Shown here one piece after another: positions 1 through 8,411 of a stretch of DNA of 64,000 bases (position 1 is the stretch's first letter; every line of letters starts with the position of its first letter). The notes under the pieces were generated by a model that made no database searches, had not been told where the DNA came from, and saw nothing but the letters and a program-made list of their open reading frames with translations. The position numbers were made by a program, and so were the translations under genes. The DNA lies in the NCBI GenBank assembly GCA_036675565.1, contig JAKFER010000137.1:3835-67834 (forward strand). The letters run 5' to 3'. Source of the DNA: JACCYQ01 sp036675565 (lineage in GTDB: Bacteria; Bacteroidota; Bacteroidia; Chitinophagales; Chitinophagaceae).

Positions 1-26
1 TCATTGCAGGTCTTCCAGGTCAATCA

Positions 27-728
27 CTATTTCACCCAACCAAAATACATTGATATGGGCATCATGGCGAATGTGGCTGAAATAATAATAGCGAATGCAT
101 AGCCCACGGTAACCAAAATATTTAAATATCTTTTATTGTGCACACCCAGGGTTCTGAATGTACTTTGAAAACCATGCATCAGGTGATATGCTAAAGAAAT
201 ACATCCAACAACATATAAAATAACTACAACCGGATTCTGAAATATCCGCACCATTTCAGCATATAAATTATGATACCCTTTGCCATCATAATCCACTTCG
301 GTTAGCGGTTGTATATCACCGATACCTCCCAGTCGGCTTGGTGTCCAGAAATGATATAAATGCATTACCAGGAACAATAATAATAATGTACCGAGTAAAC
401 CCATGGTACGACTATACCATTTGCTGCCCCTGTTGGCCAGATTAATCTTATATCCCTTACCCCGGCGACGCAGGTTTTTGGTTTCCAATACGTATCCCTG
501 AATTATATGGATGATAAAGAAGATAAAAAGCACGATCTCCATGATGCGAATTACAATCATGGAACCCATAAAATGAGCTGAGAAATTAAACATTTTTCCG
601 CTGTCATTTGCCCAAATAGTAGCATTTAAACCTGCATGTATCACTAAAAAACTTATGAGAAAAAGACCGGTCAATGCCATTACTAACTTCTTGCCGATGG
701 AGGATGTAAAGAATTCGGACCACTTCAT
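27..728 (-). CDS. sdhC: Succinate dehydrogenase cytochrome b subunit
   Basis: This is the membrane anchor subunit of succinate dehydrogenase/fumarate reductase, which carries heme b and passes electrons between succinate and the quinone pool in the inner membrane. The protein is 233 residues with about five hydrophobic helices, and several helices carry a histidine suited to heme ligation (VIHAG, IIHIIQG, VMHLYHFW, YHLMHGF). Length and pattern fit the single-subunit B-type cytochrome of Bacteroidota. The frame is open further upstream to 815, but the ATG at 728 gives the family-typical start MKWSEFFTSS. The flavoprotein and iron-sulfur genes would be expected downstream on the same strand, outside the window. 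Sure of family. Confidence 0.93.
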   Translation of the reverse strand: MKWSEFFTSSIGKKLVMALTGLFLISFLVIHAGLNATIWANDSGKMFNFSAHFMGSMIVIRIMEIVLFIFFIIHIIQGYVLETKNLRRRGKGYKINLANRGSKWYSRTMGLLGTLLLLFLVMHLYHFWTPSRLGGIGDIQPLTEVDYDGKGYHNLYAEMVRIFQNPVVVILYVVGCISLAYHLMHGFQSTFRTLGVHNKRYLNILVTVGYAFAIIISATFAMMPISMYFGWVK

Positions 729-803
729 ATGAATACAATTAATCGGTCGCGGCTGCAGTCGACCTGACAGTTTTTTGGATAATAGCAGCCAGTAGAATTC
801 CCG

Positions 804-811
804 CAAAAATA
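804..811 (-). promoter_or_regulatory. Bacteroidetes -7 box (TATTTTTG) upstream of sdhC
   Basis: The minus strand reads TATTTTTG, matching the Bacteroidetes primary sigma factor box TAnnTTTG. It lies about 75 nt upstream of the chosen sdhC start. No convincing -33 TTG is seen at the usual distance. A small GGTCG/CGACC hairpin (745-764) sits in the predicted leader. Confidence 0.4.
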
Positions 812-887
812 ACACGGGAACGCCAAATATGTTTGAAAATCTTTTTACAGAAATAAATAGTTATGCAGGTAAAATTTAATGATACTT

Positions 888-1454
888 TCAGGGAGCAAGT
901 CTTGACTGGAGTTCGTTATCAATTTTTTTAAAGAGATGAAATGGTTTATATATACGCCAGTTCTCGATTTCCATCAACTCAACGTAATAATTCAGTTTGG
1001 CTAATTTAAAATCATATTGTGTTTGTTCGGGCATATTGATACAAACGATCCAGCCATTTTCATCTGATACTTCATCGTACCATTCTTCATAATAATCTTT
1101 ATCGCTGCTATGATAGTTCAATACATTTTCTCCAATAAGAATGAATTTATATATCCCTTCATGCATAAAAACATCCATCACTTCCCGTTTTAACCACATG
1201 ATATCATTCTCAATAGCATCATTCCATTCACCGATCATTTCAATTACGGCATATTGTTCATCGTAATCAGCCAATAAAACTTTGAGATAAAGTGTGCGGG
1301 ACCCAAATTCGTCCCATTGAGGATGTATAAAATAATTGTAAACCTGGTTTGTGTATTCAAATTCGGAATAGTCGCGGCCATAAAATGGCGACCGCTCATC
1401 TTCTTCACTAATATAAATATGCCTCCAGTTATAGAAAGGTTCTATCTCGTGCAT
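888..1454 (-). CDS. Conserved hypothetical protein
   Basis: A 188-residue soluble protein that I do not assign to a named family. It is acidic and unusually rich in Tyr, Trp, Glu and Asp, with no signal peptide or membrane segment. The ATG start (MHEIEPFYNW) is the first in frame. It lies between sdhC and murQ on the same strand, 57 bp after murQ. Nothing in it suggests an active site. The long open frame with biased composition makes it a likely real gene of a lineage-restricted family. Confidence 0.7.
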   Translation of the reverse strand: MHEIEPFYNWRHIYISEEDERSPFYGRDYSEFEYTNQVYNYFIHPQWDEFGSRTLYLKVLLADYDEQYAVIEMIGEWNDAIENDIMWLKREVMDVFMHEGIYKFILIGENVLNYHSSDKDYYEEWYDEVSDENGWIVCINMPEQTQYDFKLAKLNYYVELMEIENWRIYKPFHLFKKIDNELQSRLAP

Positions 1455-1511
1455 GACTACTATTTGATAATGATCTAACCAACCAGTAAGAGGCCTTTTA
1501 TAAAAACCTGT

Positions 1512-2327
1512 TTATTCTTTCAGATTATCGATGGCCTTTTTTACGCTTCCATTTCTTAACAGCAAATCTTTTGCCTTATCATAGTTATCAATGCCCGTTT
1601 TTTCCATGACCATTTTTGTACCGCGGTCAACCAGCTTTTCATTGGTCAGTTGCATGTTGACCATTTTATTATCCTCTACCCTGCCCAATTGAATCATAAC
1701 GGCAGTAGAAATCATATTGAGAACCAGTTTTTGTGATGTTCCACTTTTCATTCTTGTACTTCCCGTAACAAATTCAGGTCCTACTTGAATGGCCACCGGG
1801 AAATCAGCAACCTGTGTTAATGGAGAACCAGGATTATTGGTGATGGATCCTGTTGTGATGCCATGTTTACTGCAAGCTTCCAATGCACCAATCACATAAG
1901 GAGTGGTACCGCTGGCTGCAATACCGATCACTACATCTTTATCATTGATTTGATGTTCCTGCAAATTCTTCCATCCTTCTTCCCGGTCATCTTCAGCAAA
2001 TTCAACCGCTTGTGTAATCGCTTTCTCTCCCCCAGCAATAACTGCAATAACCAGCCCGTAAGGAACACCATACGTTGGCGGACATTCACTGGCATCCACC
2101 ACACCAATCCGACCACTGGTTCCTGCCCCAATATAAAACAAACGCCCACCGGCCAACATTTTATCACTAATCACTGAAACCAGTTTTTCAATTTCAGGGA
2201 TCACTTTTTCTATAGCTGCTGGTACGGTAGCATCTTCCTTGTTAATATTAATAAGCAATTCTTCAATTGACATTTTTTCCAAATGATGATAATTGCTGCT
2301 TTGTTCCGTAATTCTTTCAAATGACAT
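1512..2327 (-). CDS. murQ: N-acetylmuramic acid 6-phosphate etherase
   Basis: MurQ cleaves the D-lactyl ether of MurNAc-6-phosphate to GlcNAc-6-phosphate and lactate in cytoplasmic cell-wall recycling. The 271-residue protein is a SIS-domain sugar isomerase-fold protein. It has the family signature GAGTSGRIGVVDASE at residues 67-81, with the expected catalytic Glu81, and a second acidic cluster AEDD (111-114) whose Glu112 matches the other catalytic glutamate. The TGSTRMKSGTSQK stretch near residue 190 is also typical of MurQ. The gene follows the BadF-type kinase by 34 bp on the same strand, so kinase and etherase are probably co-transcribed and act in sequence. Function confident. Confidence 0.95.
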   Translation of the reverse strand: MSFERITEQSSNYHHLEKMSIEELLININKEDATVPAAIEKVIPEIEKLVSVISDKMLAGGRLFYIGAGTSGRIGVVDASECPPTYGVPYGLVIAVIAGGEKAITQAVEFAEDDREEGWKNLQEHQINDKDVVIGIAASGTTPYVIGALEACSKHGITTGSITNNPGSPLTQVADFPVAIQVGPEFVTGSTRMKSGTSQKLVLNMISTAVMIQLGRVEDNKMVNMQLTNEKLVDRGTKMVMEKTGIDNYDKAKDLLLRNGSVKKAIDNLKE

Positions 2328-2361
2328 ATTCCTGATCTTTAACGTAATTTTTTTATGGTTC

Positions 2362-3204
2362 TTAGTTATGATATTCTACTAAACCCTGCATTGGATTTTT
2401 TAAAACCGCCCCCAATTCAAACTCATAAGATTGGCAAAGTTGCTGTAAAACATCTTTAAATCCATTGGCAACACTGCCCACAAAATTAACGGGTAAATTC
2501 CATGCTTCTTTATATTTACATAAATGGGTGAAGAAAAAGTCATTTATTCCATCTTCTATAATATTCTCGATCATGTAGTGGCCGCGGTTTTCAGCTAAAA
2601 ACATGGTAAAGGTTGCCAGGTACCGGTTAGGTAATGGTTTCTTATAAACATTTTCAAGTATTTCACTTGCATTGGTCACATATTTTGCATCAAACCTGGC
2701 TACCAGGTCATCATCAAAAGTTTTGTATAAATAATGTTGAATTACTTTCTTGCCCAGGTAAGCTCCGCTGGCCTCATCACCCAAAACATATCCCAGGCCG
2801 GGGCTATTTTTCACAATCTTCTTTCCATTATAAAAACATGAATTAGAGCCGGTGCCCAATATACAGGCAATCCCTTTCTGATGTTGACAAAGTGAACGGG
2901 CAGCGGCCATTAAATCATGGTTGACCGTTACAGCTGAACCTGGAAATACCTGTTGTAAAGCCTTTTTAACTGATTTTGCATTGTCCGGATTGGCACAACC
3001 CGTTCCATAATAAAAGATCTGGTCAACCGATGCTTTTTTGATATGAGGTTTTAATTCATTTTCCACCAAATCCTTTATCTGCGCAGTTGATAAAAAATAA
3101 GGGCTTATCCCCTGCGTAAAAATGGTTTTCCTTTTATTATCCTTTACCAGGCACCACTCCGCTTTAGTGGCGCCACTATCGGCAATGAGTTTTACGACTG
3201 ACAT
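2362..3204 (-). CDS. BadF/BadG-type sugar kinase (probable MurNAc/GlcNAc kinase)
   Basis: An ASKHA-fold ATPase of the BadF/BadG/BcrA/BcrD family, 280 residues. The phosphate-1 motif is DSGATK (9-14), there is a likely catalytic Asp97 (NHDL), phosphate-2 is GTGSNS (117-122), followed by LGDEASG (141-147). This is the pattern of eukaryote-like N-acetylglucosamine kinases and of bacterial MurK, which phosphorylate free amino sugars at C6. It is the first gene of a two-gene unit with murQ, so the inferred substrate is N-acetylmuramic acid, possibly also GlcNAc; the sequence alone does not settle this. It diverges from the protease gene at 3418 across a 213 bp AT-rich spacer. Confidence 0.85.
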   Translation of the reverse strand: MSVVKLIADSGATKAEWCLVKDNKRKTIFTQGISPYFLSTAQIKDLVENELKPHIKKASVDQIFYYGTGCANPDNAKSVKKALQQVFPGSAVTVNHDLMAAARSLCQHQKGIACILGTGSNSCFYNGKKIVKNSPGLGYVLGDEASGAYLGKKVIQHYLYKTFDDDLVARFDAKYVTNASEILENVYKKPLPNRYLATFTMFLAENRGHYMIENIIEDGINDFFFTHLCKYKEAWNLPVNFVGSVANGFKDVLQQLCQSYEFELGAVLKNPMQGLVEYHN

Positions 3205-3417
3205 GCAATTGATGTATGATTAATTAAAGTATTGTTGTAATACATTCTGCTTTCTTACCAATAACTACAAAACCTTTATTTTGCAATCAAATTAACAAAA
3301 CAAAAGCCGATTTTTGTTTTTGCTCTTTTTTTAAAAAGTACAGCGAAGATATAAGAACACGCTTAGCTATGCGTTAAACAATAGCCTCATAAAAAAATAT
3401 AAAAGACTTTTCAATTA

Positions 3418-5010
3418 ATGAACAACAGGAAATTACAGGTTTGGTTGCCGCTGATATTTTCATTAGTGATGATTGCTGGCATGTTCTATGGATTTCGCTT
3501 GCACCAGCAAACAGGCACACAAGCCAGTTTTTTCAAGAAAGAAAGAAGTACTGCCTTACAGGAAGCTCTTGATTTGATTAACCTGAAATATGTTGACAAG
3601 GTTCACATGGACTCATTACAGGCAGGTGCCATGCAGGAGATGATGAGCGAACTGGATCCGCATTCAGTTTATATTCCTGCAATGGATTTAAGTGAAGCCA
3701 ATGAAGATATTATCGGCAACTTTGAAGGCATTGGGATTGAATTCAATATTTTTAATGACACAGTCAATGTGTTGTATGTGGTCCCCGATGGTCCCAGTGA
3801 TAAAGCAGGGTTGCAGGTTGGTGATCGTATTTTAAAAGTGGGTGATTCTTCAATAACGAATCGACGGTTTGGAAGCGACCAGATAAAAAAACTGATCAGG
3901 GGGAATGACGGATCATCTGTTAAATTATTAATCTCCCGTCAAAATGATTTAAAAAATGTTACCATAACCCGCGGACGCATCCCCTTACCTTCCCTGGATG
4001 CTGCTTATATGATCGATTCGATCACCGGTTATATCAAATTGAATAAATTTTCTGAAACAACGCATGAAGAGTTTAGTCGTTCACTCGAAGAATTGCAGGC
4101 TAATGGTTTGAAAAAACTGATCCTGGATCTGAGGGGAAATGGCGGTGGATTATTGATTGAGGCCATTGACATTGCTGATGATTTTTTGGATGAAGACAAA
4201 CTGATTGTTTACACAGAAGGTGAAAATGTAAAGCGCAGGGAATACAAAGCACGCCGGGATGGTTTGTTTGAGCAGGGCGAATTGGTTTTATTGATTGATG
4301 AATTAGCCGCAAGTGCATCAGAGGTATTAGCCGGCGCACTGCAGGATTGGGATCGTGCAACTATTATTGGCCGCCGCAGTTTTGGAAAAGGACTGGTCCA
4401 GGAACAATATACATTAAGTGATGGATCGGCAATCCGGTTAACGGTTGCCCGTTATTATACACCATTGGGTCGCAGTATTCAACGTTCCTATGCAAATGGT
4501 AAAGAAGTTTATATGGACGAATTATTTGAAAGATATGAAAATGGGCAATTGCAATCTGCTGATTCAAATAAATTCGTAAAGGGCCAGACTTATGTTACCA
4601 AAAAGGGTAAAAAGGTTTATGGTGGTGGAGGCATTATGCCCGATATTTTTGTACCTGTCGATACCAGTCGCCTGCAGGCCAGCGTAACCAAACTTTACCT
4701 GGAAGGGACTTTTAATAATTTTGTTTACCAATATTATAGTCAGCGCCTGCCATTATTTGCCCAATACAAATCACCAGCTGATTTTAATAAGCGTTTTAAT
4801 AATACCAATGATGCGTGGAATCAACTGGTTCAGTACGCTAAAAAAGATTCCATCAATTTGCAAAATATCCCGGCGGCCGACCGCGAGGCCATAGAACAAA
4901 GATTAAAAGCATACCTAGCCAGGTTTCGCTGGCGAAACCAGGGCTTTTATGAAGTATTAAATAACAGTGATCCTACAATTATAAAAGCAAGGGAAATTAT
5001 ATCAAAATAA
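3418..5010 (+). CDS. S41 family carboxy-terminal processing peptidase (CtpA-like)
   Basis: A 530-residue serine protease of the S41 C-terminal processing family, acting in the periplasm and anchored by an N-terminal hydrophobic segment (residues about 8-24). A PDZ domain (about 95-180, with GIGIEF and VGDRILKV) precedes the S41 catalytic core. The catalytic dyad is Ser299 (in AASASE) and Lys324 (SFGKG), 25 residues apart as in Prc/CtpA. A C-terminal extension of about 130 residues follows, as is common in Bacteroidota homologues. It is monocistronic, diverging from the sugar-kinase operon and convergent with the gene at 5079. Family certain; substrates unknown. Confidence 0.93.
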   Translation: MNNRKLQVWLPLIFSLVMIAGMFYGFRLHQQTGTQASFFKKERSTALQEALDLINLKYVDKVHMDSLQAGAMQEMMSELDPHSVYIPAMDLSEANEDIIGNFEGIGIEFNIFNDTVNVLYVVPDGPSDKAGLQVGDRILKVGDSSITNRRFGSDQIKKLIRGNDGSSVKLLISRQNDLKNVTITRGRIPLPSLDAAYMIDSITGYIKLNKFSETTHEEFSRSLEELQANGLKKLILDLRGNGGGLLIEAIDIADDFLDEDKLIVYTEGENVKRREYKARRDGLFEQGELVLLIDELAASASEVLAGALQDWDRATIIGRRSFGKGLVQEQYTLSDGSAIRLTVARYYTPLGRSIQRSYANGKEVYMDELFERYENGQLQSADSNKFVKGQTYVTKKGKKVYGGGGIMPDIFVPVDTSRLQASVTKLYLEGTFNNFVYQYYSQRLPLFAQYKSPADFNKRFNNTNDAWNQLVQYAKKDSINLQNIPAADREAIEQRLKAYLARFRWRNQGFYEVLNNSDPTIIKAREIISK

Positions 5011-5038
5011 AAAAGCAACAGCGGTGGCTATTGCTTTT
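5005..5038. terminator. Bidirectional Rho-independent terminator
   Basis: Stem AAAAGCAA (5011-5018) / TTGCTTTT (5031-5038) with an inner AGC/GCT continuation and a GGTG loop. On the minus strand the stem is followed by TTTTTT, so it best serves the minus-strand gene at 5079; it also lies right after the protease stop. Confidence 0.7.
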
Positions 5039-5078
5039 ACAGTTGGCTTGTAAGAAAAGGGTTAATCTCTATTTATAT

Positions 5079-5426
5079 TTATAACACATCCCTATCTTTT
5101 TCAAATACTTCCTTCTTTTCAATTCTGTAAGAAAGCATAAGACCCATTCCACCACCAATACCTATCAAGGCGAAATAAAGAGGGGCTGGTTCAATTCTTT
5201 CAGGAATGGTAAATACATCGATCAGGTAAGCAAGAAGTAAACCGATACCTGCGCCCATAAATAATAAACCATTTTTCAGGTTGCGGTAAGGCCGAGGGCT
5301 GCGGGGATCTTTTCCTCTTTCCATCATAGCCATGTTCTCCCTGGTTCTGAGATATACGATTCCAAATATCATTGCAAAAGCACCTAATGGAACCAGGATG
5401 GGGATTAATAATTCTGCGCCGTTCAT
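5079..5426 (-). CDS. Small inner-membrane protein (DUF6249-like)
   Basis: A 115-residue protein with three hydrophobic segments: residues about 6-25, 52-68 and 83-101. They are separated by a basic loop (RTRENMAMMERGKDPR) and followed by a charged C-terminal tail. The arrangement and the MMERG stretch resemble small DUF6249-type membrane proteins common in Bacteroidota; I give that family tentatively. It stands alone, convergent with the CtpA-like protease and divergent from the ECF sigma factor gene. No function is known to me. Confidence 0.75.
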   Translation of the reverse strand: MNGAELLIPILVPLGAFAMIFGIVYLRTRENMAMMERGKDPRSPRPYRNLKNGLLFMGAGIGLLLAYLIDVFTIPERIEPAPLYFALIGIGGGMGLMLSYRIEKKEVFEKDRDVL

Positions 5427-5700
5427 AATTGTAAATTTAAATGTTTTAAAGAATTTGTTGGGTTTGTTCTATATGACCACCCTGTTTTGAACCAGGTTAC
5501 AGTTTCCAGAATTTTTTCAAACCGTCTATACAGGTTAAGACTACATCCATTTTGGGCAGGTTACAGGAAATTTATAATAATTTAAAAAAGACTGTTTCAA
5601 TCATATATATAATTAATCAATACTTATTAGAGCAGTCAACCAGAAATTAATTTTCTTTGCACTGTAACCCGCAACACAAAAAACGGGTCTAACTAACTGA

Positions 5701-6282
5701 ATGTCGACTGGATCCACGGATATAGAGATCATAAGCAGGGTATTAAATGGTGAGCAGCATGCTTATTCGGAACTGGTTGAAAGGTATAAAAATTATGTTT
5801 TTACATTAACCCTGCGGTTTATTAAAAGCAGGGAAGATGCAGAGGAAGTGGCCCAGGATATTTTTGTAAAAGTATACCGCTCTTTGGCCGATTTTAAGGG
5901 AACATCCAAATTCAGCACCTGGTTGTACACGGTGGTTTATACCACTTCCATCACCTTTTTGAGAAAAAAGAAAATGGAAGTGCATTCGCTGGATGATGAA
6001 AGAACGTTTGAACTGGCCGATAGCCAGGATTCCGGGTTCAGGGCCAACCAGGTTGAGCAGAAATCGAAAGTTAACATGGTTAACCAGGCCATTAAACTAC
6101 TTTCACCGGATGATGCCCAGGTTATCACCCTTTTTTATAAGGCAGAACAAAACCTGGAAGAGATCGCTAAAATATTAGGGCTGGAAACCAACACGGTCAA
6201 AGTAAGATTACACAGGGCAAGAGCCCGGTTGAAGGAAAAAATGGAAACACATTTCAGAGAAGAGGTAAAAGATATTTACTAA
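5701..6282 (+). CDS. ECF RNA polymerase sigma factor
   Basis: A 193-residue extracytoplasmic-function sigma factor. Sigma region 2 spans about residues 10-95 (with DAEEVAQDIFVKVY and STWLYTV, core-binding and -10 recognition). Sigma region 4 spans about 130-185, with a helix-turn-helix in EEIAKILGLETNTVKVRLHR. There are no extra domains. The next gene, 14 bp downstream, encodes a membrane protein that probably acts as its anti-sigma factor, so the pair likely responds to an envelope signal. The neighbourhood holds no FecR-like gene or SusC/D pair, so this is not the usual iron or glycan uptake arrangement. A box differing from TAnnTTTG by one base lies at 5653-5660. Confidence 0.92.
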   Translation: MSTGSTDIEIISRVLNGEQHAYSELVERYKNYVFTLTLRFIKSREDAEEVAQDIFVKVYRSLADFKGTSKFSTWLYTVVYTTSITFLRKKKMEVHSLDDERTFELADSQDSGFRANQVEQKSKVNMVNQAIKLLSPDDAQVITLFYKAEQNLEEIAKILGLETNTVKVRLHRARARLKEKMETHFREEVKDIY

Positions 6283-6296
6283 TAAATTATTTAATC

Positions 6297-6815
6297 ATGA
6301 ATACCGGACATTTCAACAACGAGCACATGGAAGAAAGGTTATGGGAGTATATTGACGGGTTCAGCGATCCGGATGATCTCCCTGTTGTTAAAAGCCTGAT
6401 AGAAGAAAACCAGTCCTGGAGAGAAAAATATAATGAACTGGTTGAAGTAAACCAATTACTGCATGCTACAGAGTTAGAAGAACCTTCTATGCGTTTTACA
6501 AAAAATGTAATGGAAGAAATTACCCGGTTACATATTGCGCCGGCAGCAAGTTCATACATCAACCATAGAATTATATGGGGTATTGGAATATTTTTTATCG
6601 TGCTTATTGTGGGCTTCCTGGTCTATGGCCTGGGTCAAATAGATTGGAGTGCCAGTTCAGACACCAGCATGTTGCCGGTTGATATTAAAAATCTTGATTA
6701 CAGCGCATTATTCAACAATACATACATCAATATTTTTATGATGATCAATGTAGTTCTTGGTTTGATGTTACTGGATAAAGTTTTGATGAACAAAAGAAAA
6801 AAACATTACACATAA
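6297..6815 (+). CDS. Probable membrane anti-sigma factor
   Basis: A 172-residue protein with a soluble N-terminal domain (about 1-85) containing a WEYIDG motif often seen at the start of anti-sigma domains. Two transmembrane segments follow (about 90-112 and 138-157), and the tail is short and basic (NKRKKH). It has no zinc-binding HxxxCxxC motif, so it is not a ZAS-type anti-sigma. The role rests on position: it starts 14 bp after an ECF sigma gene and is followed by a clear terminator, making a two-gene operon. Sequence alone would leave it hypothetical. Confidence 0.75.
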   Translation: MNTGHFNNEHMEERLWEYIDGFSDPDDLPVVKSLIEENQSWREKYNELVEVNQLLHATELEEPSMRFTKNVMEEITRLHIAPAASSYINHRIIWGIGIFFIVLIVGFLVYGLGQIDWSASSDTSMLPVDIKNLDYSALFNNTYINIFMMINVVLGLMLLDKVLMNKRKKHYT

Positions 6816-6834
6816 ATCTCCATCTTCAAATTTA

Positions 6835-6869
6835 AAAACGCAAAGAGCCAATGTTCTTTGCGTTTTTTT
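6835..6869 (+). terminator. Rho-independent terminator of the sigma/anti-sigma operon
   Basis: Perfect 10-bp stem AACGCAAAGA (6837-6846) / TCTTTGCGTT (6855-6864) with an 8-nt loop and a following T tract, just after the probable anti-sigma gene. Confidence 0.9.
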
Positions 6870-6924
6870 ATGACGATTCTATCCGTATTTTCCATGTTTT
6901 ACACATCGGGAATGGATGCCTTAG

Positions 6925-6953
6925 TTTCGGCTCAAATCAAAAATGTACCTTTG
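6925..6953 (+). promoter_or_regulatory. Bacteroidetes-type promoter of the cystathionine beta-synthase gene
   Basis: The -7 box TACCTTTG (6946-6953) matches TAnnTTTG exactly. A TTTCG at 6925-6929 lies about 17 nt upstream as a weak -33 element. The ATG at 6973 is 19 nt downstream, giving a short leader. Confidence 0.6.
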
Positions 6954-6972
6954 CAAATAATTATAAATTCAT

Positions 6973-8334
6973 ATGGATATAAAGAATAACATCCTTGAAA
7001 CAATTGGCAACACACCGTTGATCAGGTTAAATAAAATTACCAAAGACCTGCCCTGCCTGGTTGCTGCTAAAGTTGATTATTTTAACCCGGGTAATTCAAT
7101 CAAGGATCGCATGGCTTTGAAGATGATAGAAGTAGCCGAAAAAGAAGGAAAATTGAAACCTGGAGGAACCATCATTGAATGTACCTCTGGCAATACCGGG
7201 ATGGGATTGGCATTAGCTGCAGTTGTAAAAGGTTACAAATGCATTTTTGCTACAACAGATAAACAGTCCAAAGAAAAAGCAGATATATTAAAAGCTGTTG
7301 GAGCAGAAGTGATTGTTTGTCCCACGAATGTAGAACCGGAAGATCCTGCAAGTTATTATTCTGTTGCTGCACGTTTACAGAAAGAAACACCTAATTCATT
7401 TTTTTGCAATCAATATGATAATCTTGCTAACAGGCTGGCACATTATGAAACAACGGGTCCTGAAATTTGGAATCAAACAGATGGCAAAATAACACACCTG
7501 GTAGTAACTGCTGGCACTGGTGGAACAGTTACAGGTACTGCGATGTATTTAAAAGAAAAAAATCCGAATATACAGGTATGGGCCATTGATGTTTATGGTT
7601 CTTTGCTAACTAAATATTTCCGTACCGGTGAAGTTGATATGAAAGAAGTGCACCCCTATGTTTCAGAAGGTTTTGGTGAAGATTTTATTCCCGAAAATTA
7701 TGACATGAGTGTGATTGATCACTTTGAACAGGTCACGGATAAAGATGGTGCGGTAATGGCCCGCAGGCTGGCTAAAGAAGAAGGCATTTTTTGCGGATAC
7801 AGTGCAGGCAGTTGTATACAAGGATTAATGCAATTAAAAGACAGGTTGAAAAAAGATGATTTGGTTGTATGTATTTTTCATGATCATGGCAGTCGTTATG
7901 TTGGTAAAATATACAATGATCAATGGATGATTGAACGCGGATATTTAGATGTAAAAACATTTAAAGATATTATCAGCAGCAGGGGTTCTGCAAAAAAATT
8001 AATCACCGCTCAAACAACGGATACCATAGCTGATACAGTAGAATTAATGAAGAAGTATGATATAGAACACATCCCGGTAATGAATGGAAATGGCCCCATT
8101 GGAGCCATCAGTGAAAGTGGGTTATTTAAAAAGATATTTACGAATCCTGATATCAAAAATGCAACAGTCCAGGAACTTTTAGAACCACCTTTTCCGGTAG
8201 TTGATTTTGAAACTCCGGTTGAAAAACTAAGTACGCTAATTAATAAAGAAAACGGAGCTGTATTAGCCAAAGATGATACTGGTAATTTTCATATTGTTAC
8301 CAAATACGATGTAATACAGGCGATGGGTAAATAA
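6973..8334 (+). CDS. Cystathionine beta-synthase (PLP domain plus CBS pair)
   Basis: A 453-residue fold-type II PLP enzyme of the cysteine synthase/cystathionine beta-synthase family. The PLP lysine is Lys44 in NSIKDRMA. The substrate/PLP loops are TSGNTG (71-76) and GTGGTVTGTA (181-190), and GYSAGS contributes the pyridine-nitrogen serine. Residues about 333-453 form a tandem CBS-domain pair, the regulatory module of eukaryote-like cystathionine beta-synthases, which favours that role (homocysteine plus serine to cystathionine) over O-acetylserine sulfhydrylase. The gene is monocistronic with its own promoter and terminator. Exact substrate preference is inference. Confidence 0.9.
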   Translation: MDIKNNILETIGNTPLIRLNKITKDLPCLVAAKVDYFNPGNSIKDRMALKMIEVAEKEGKLKPGGTIIECTSGNTGMGLALAAVVKGYKCIFATTDKQSKEKADILKAVGAEVIVCPTNVEPEDPASYYSVAARLQKETPNSFFCNQYDNLANRLAHYETTGPEIWNQTDGKITHLVVTAGTGGTVTGTAMYLKEKNPNIQVWAIDVYGSLLTKYFRTGEVDMKEVHPYVSEGFGEDFIPENYDMSVIDHFEQVTDKDGAVMARRLAKEEGIFCGYSAGSCIQGLMQLKDRLKKDDLVVCIFHDHGSRYVGKIYNDQWMIERGYLDVKTFKDIISSRGSAKKLITAQTTDTIADTVELMKKYDIEHIPVMNGNGPIGAISESGLFKKIFTNPDIKNATVQELLEPPFPVVDFETPVEKLSTLINKENGAVLAKDDTGNFHIVTKYDVIQAMGK

Positions 8335-8373
8335 TTCGCCAATTTTTAGATAATTTTTTTTACTAAATACTGT

Positions 8374-8411
8374 GCCACATGCTTTTTTTACGAAAGTGTG
8401 TGGCTTTTTTT
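8374..8411 (+). terminator. Probable Rho-independent terminator
   Basis: GCCACA (8374-8379) pairs with TGTGGC (8399-8404), with an inner CTTT/AAAG pairing, followed by a run of seven T. It lies 40 nt after the cystathionine beta-synthase stop. Confidence 0.7.

Noticed and set aside
1..26. A start codon for the next succinate dehydrogenase gene at the left edge (ATG at 4-2 on the minus strand)
   Set aside because: Only one base lies beyond the codon inside the window, too little to support a coding call.
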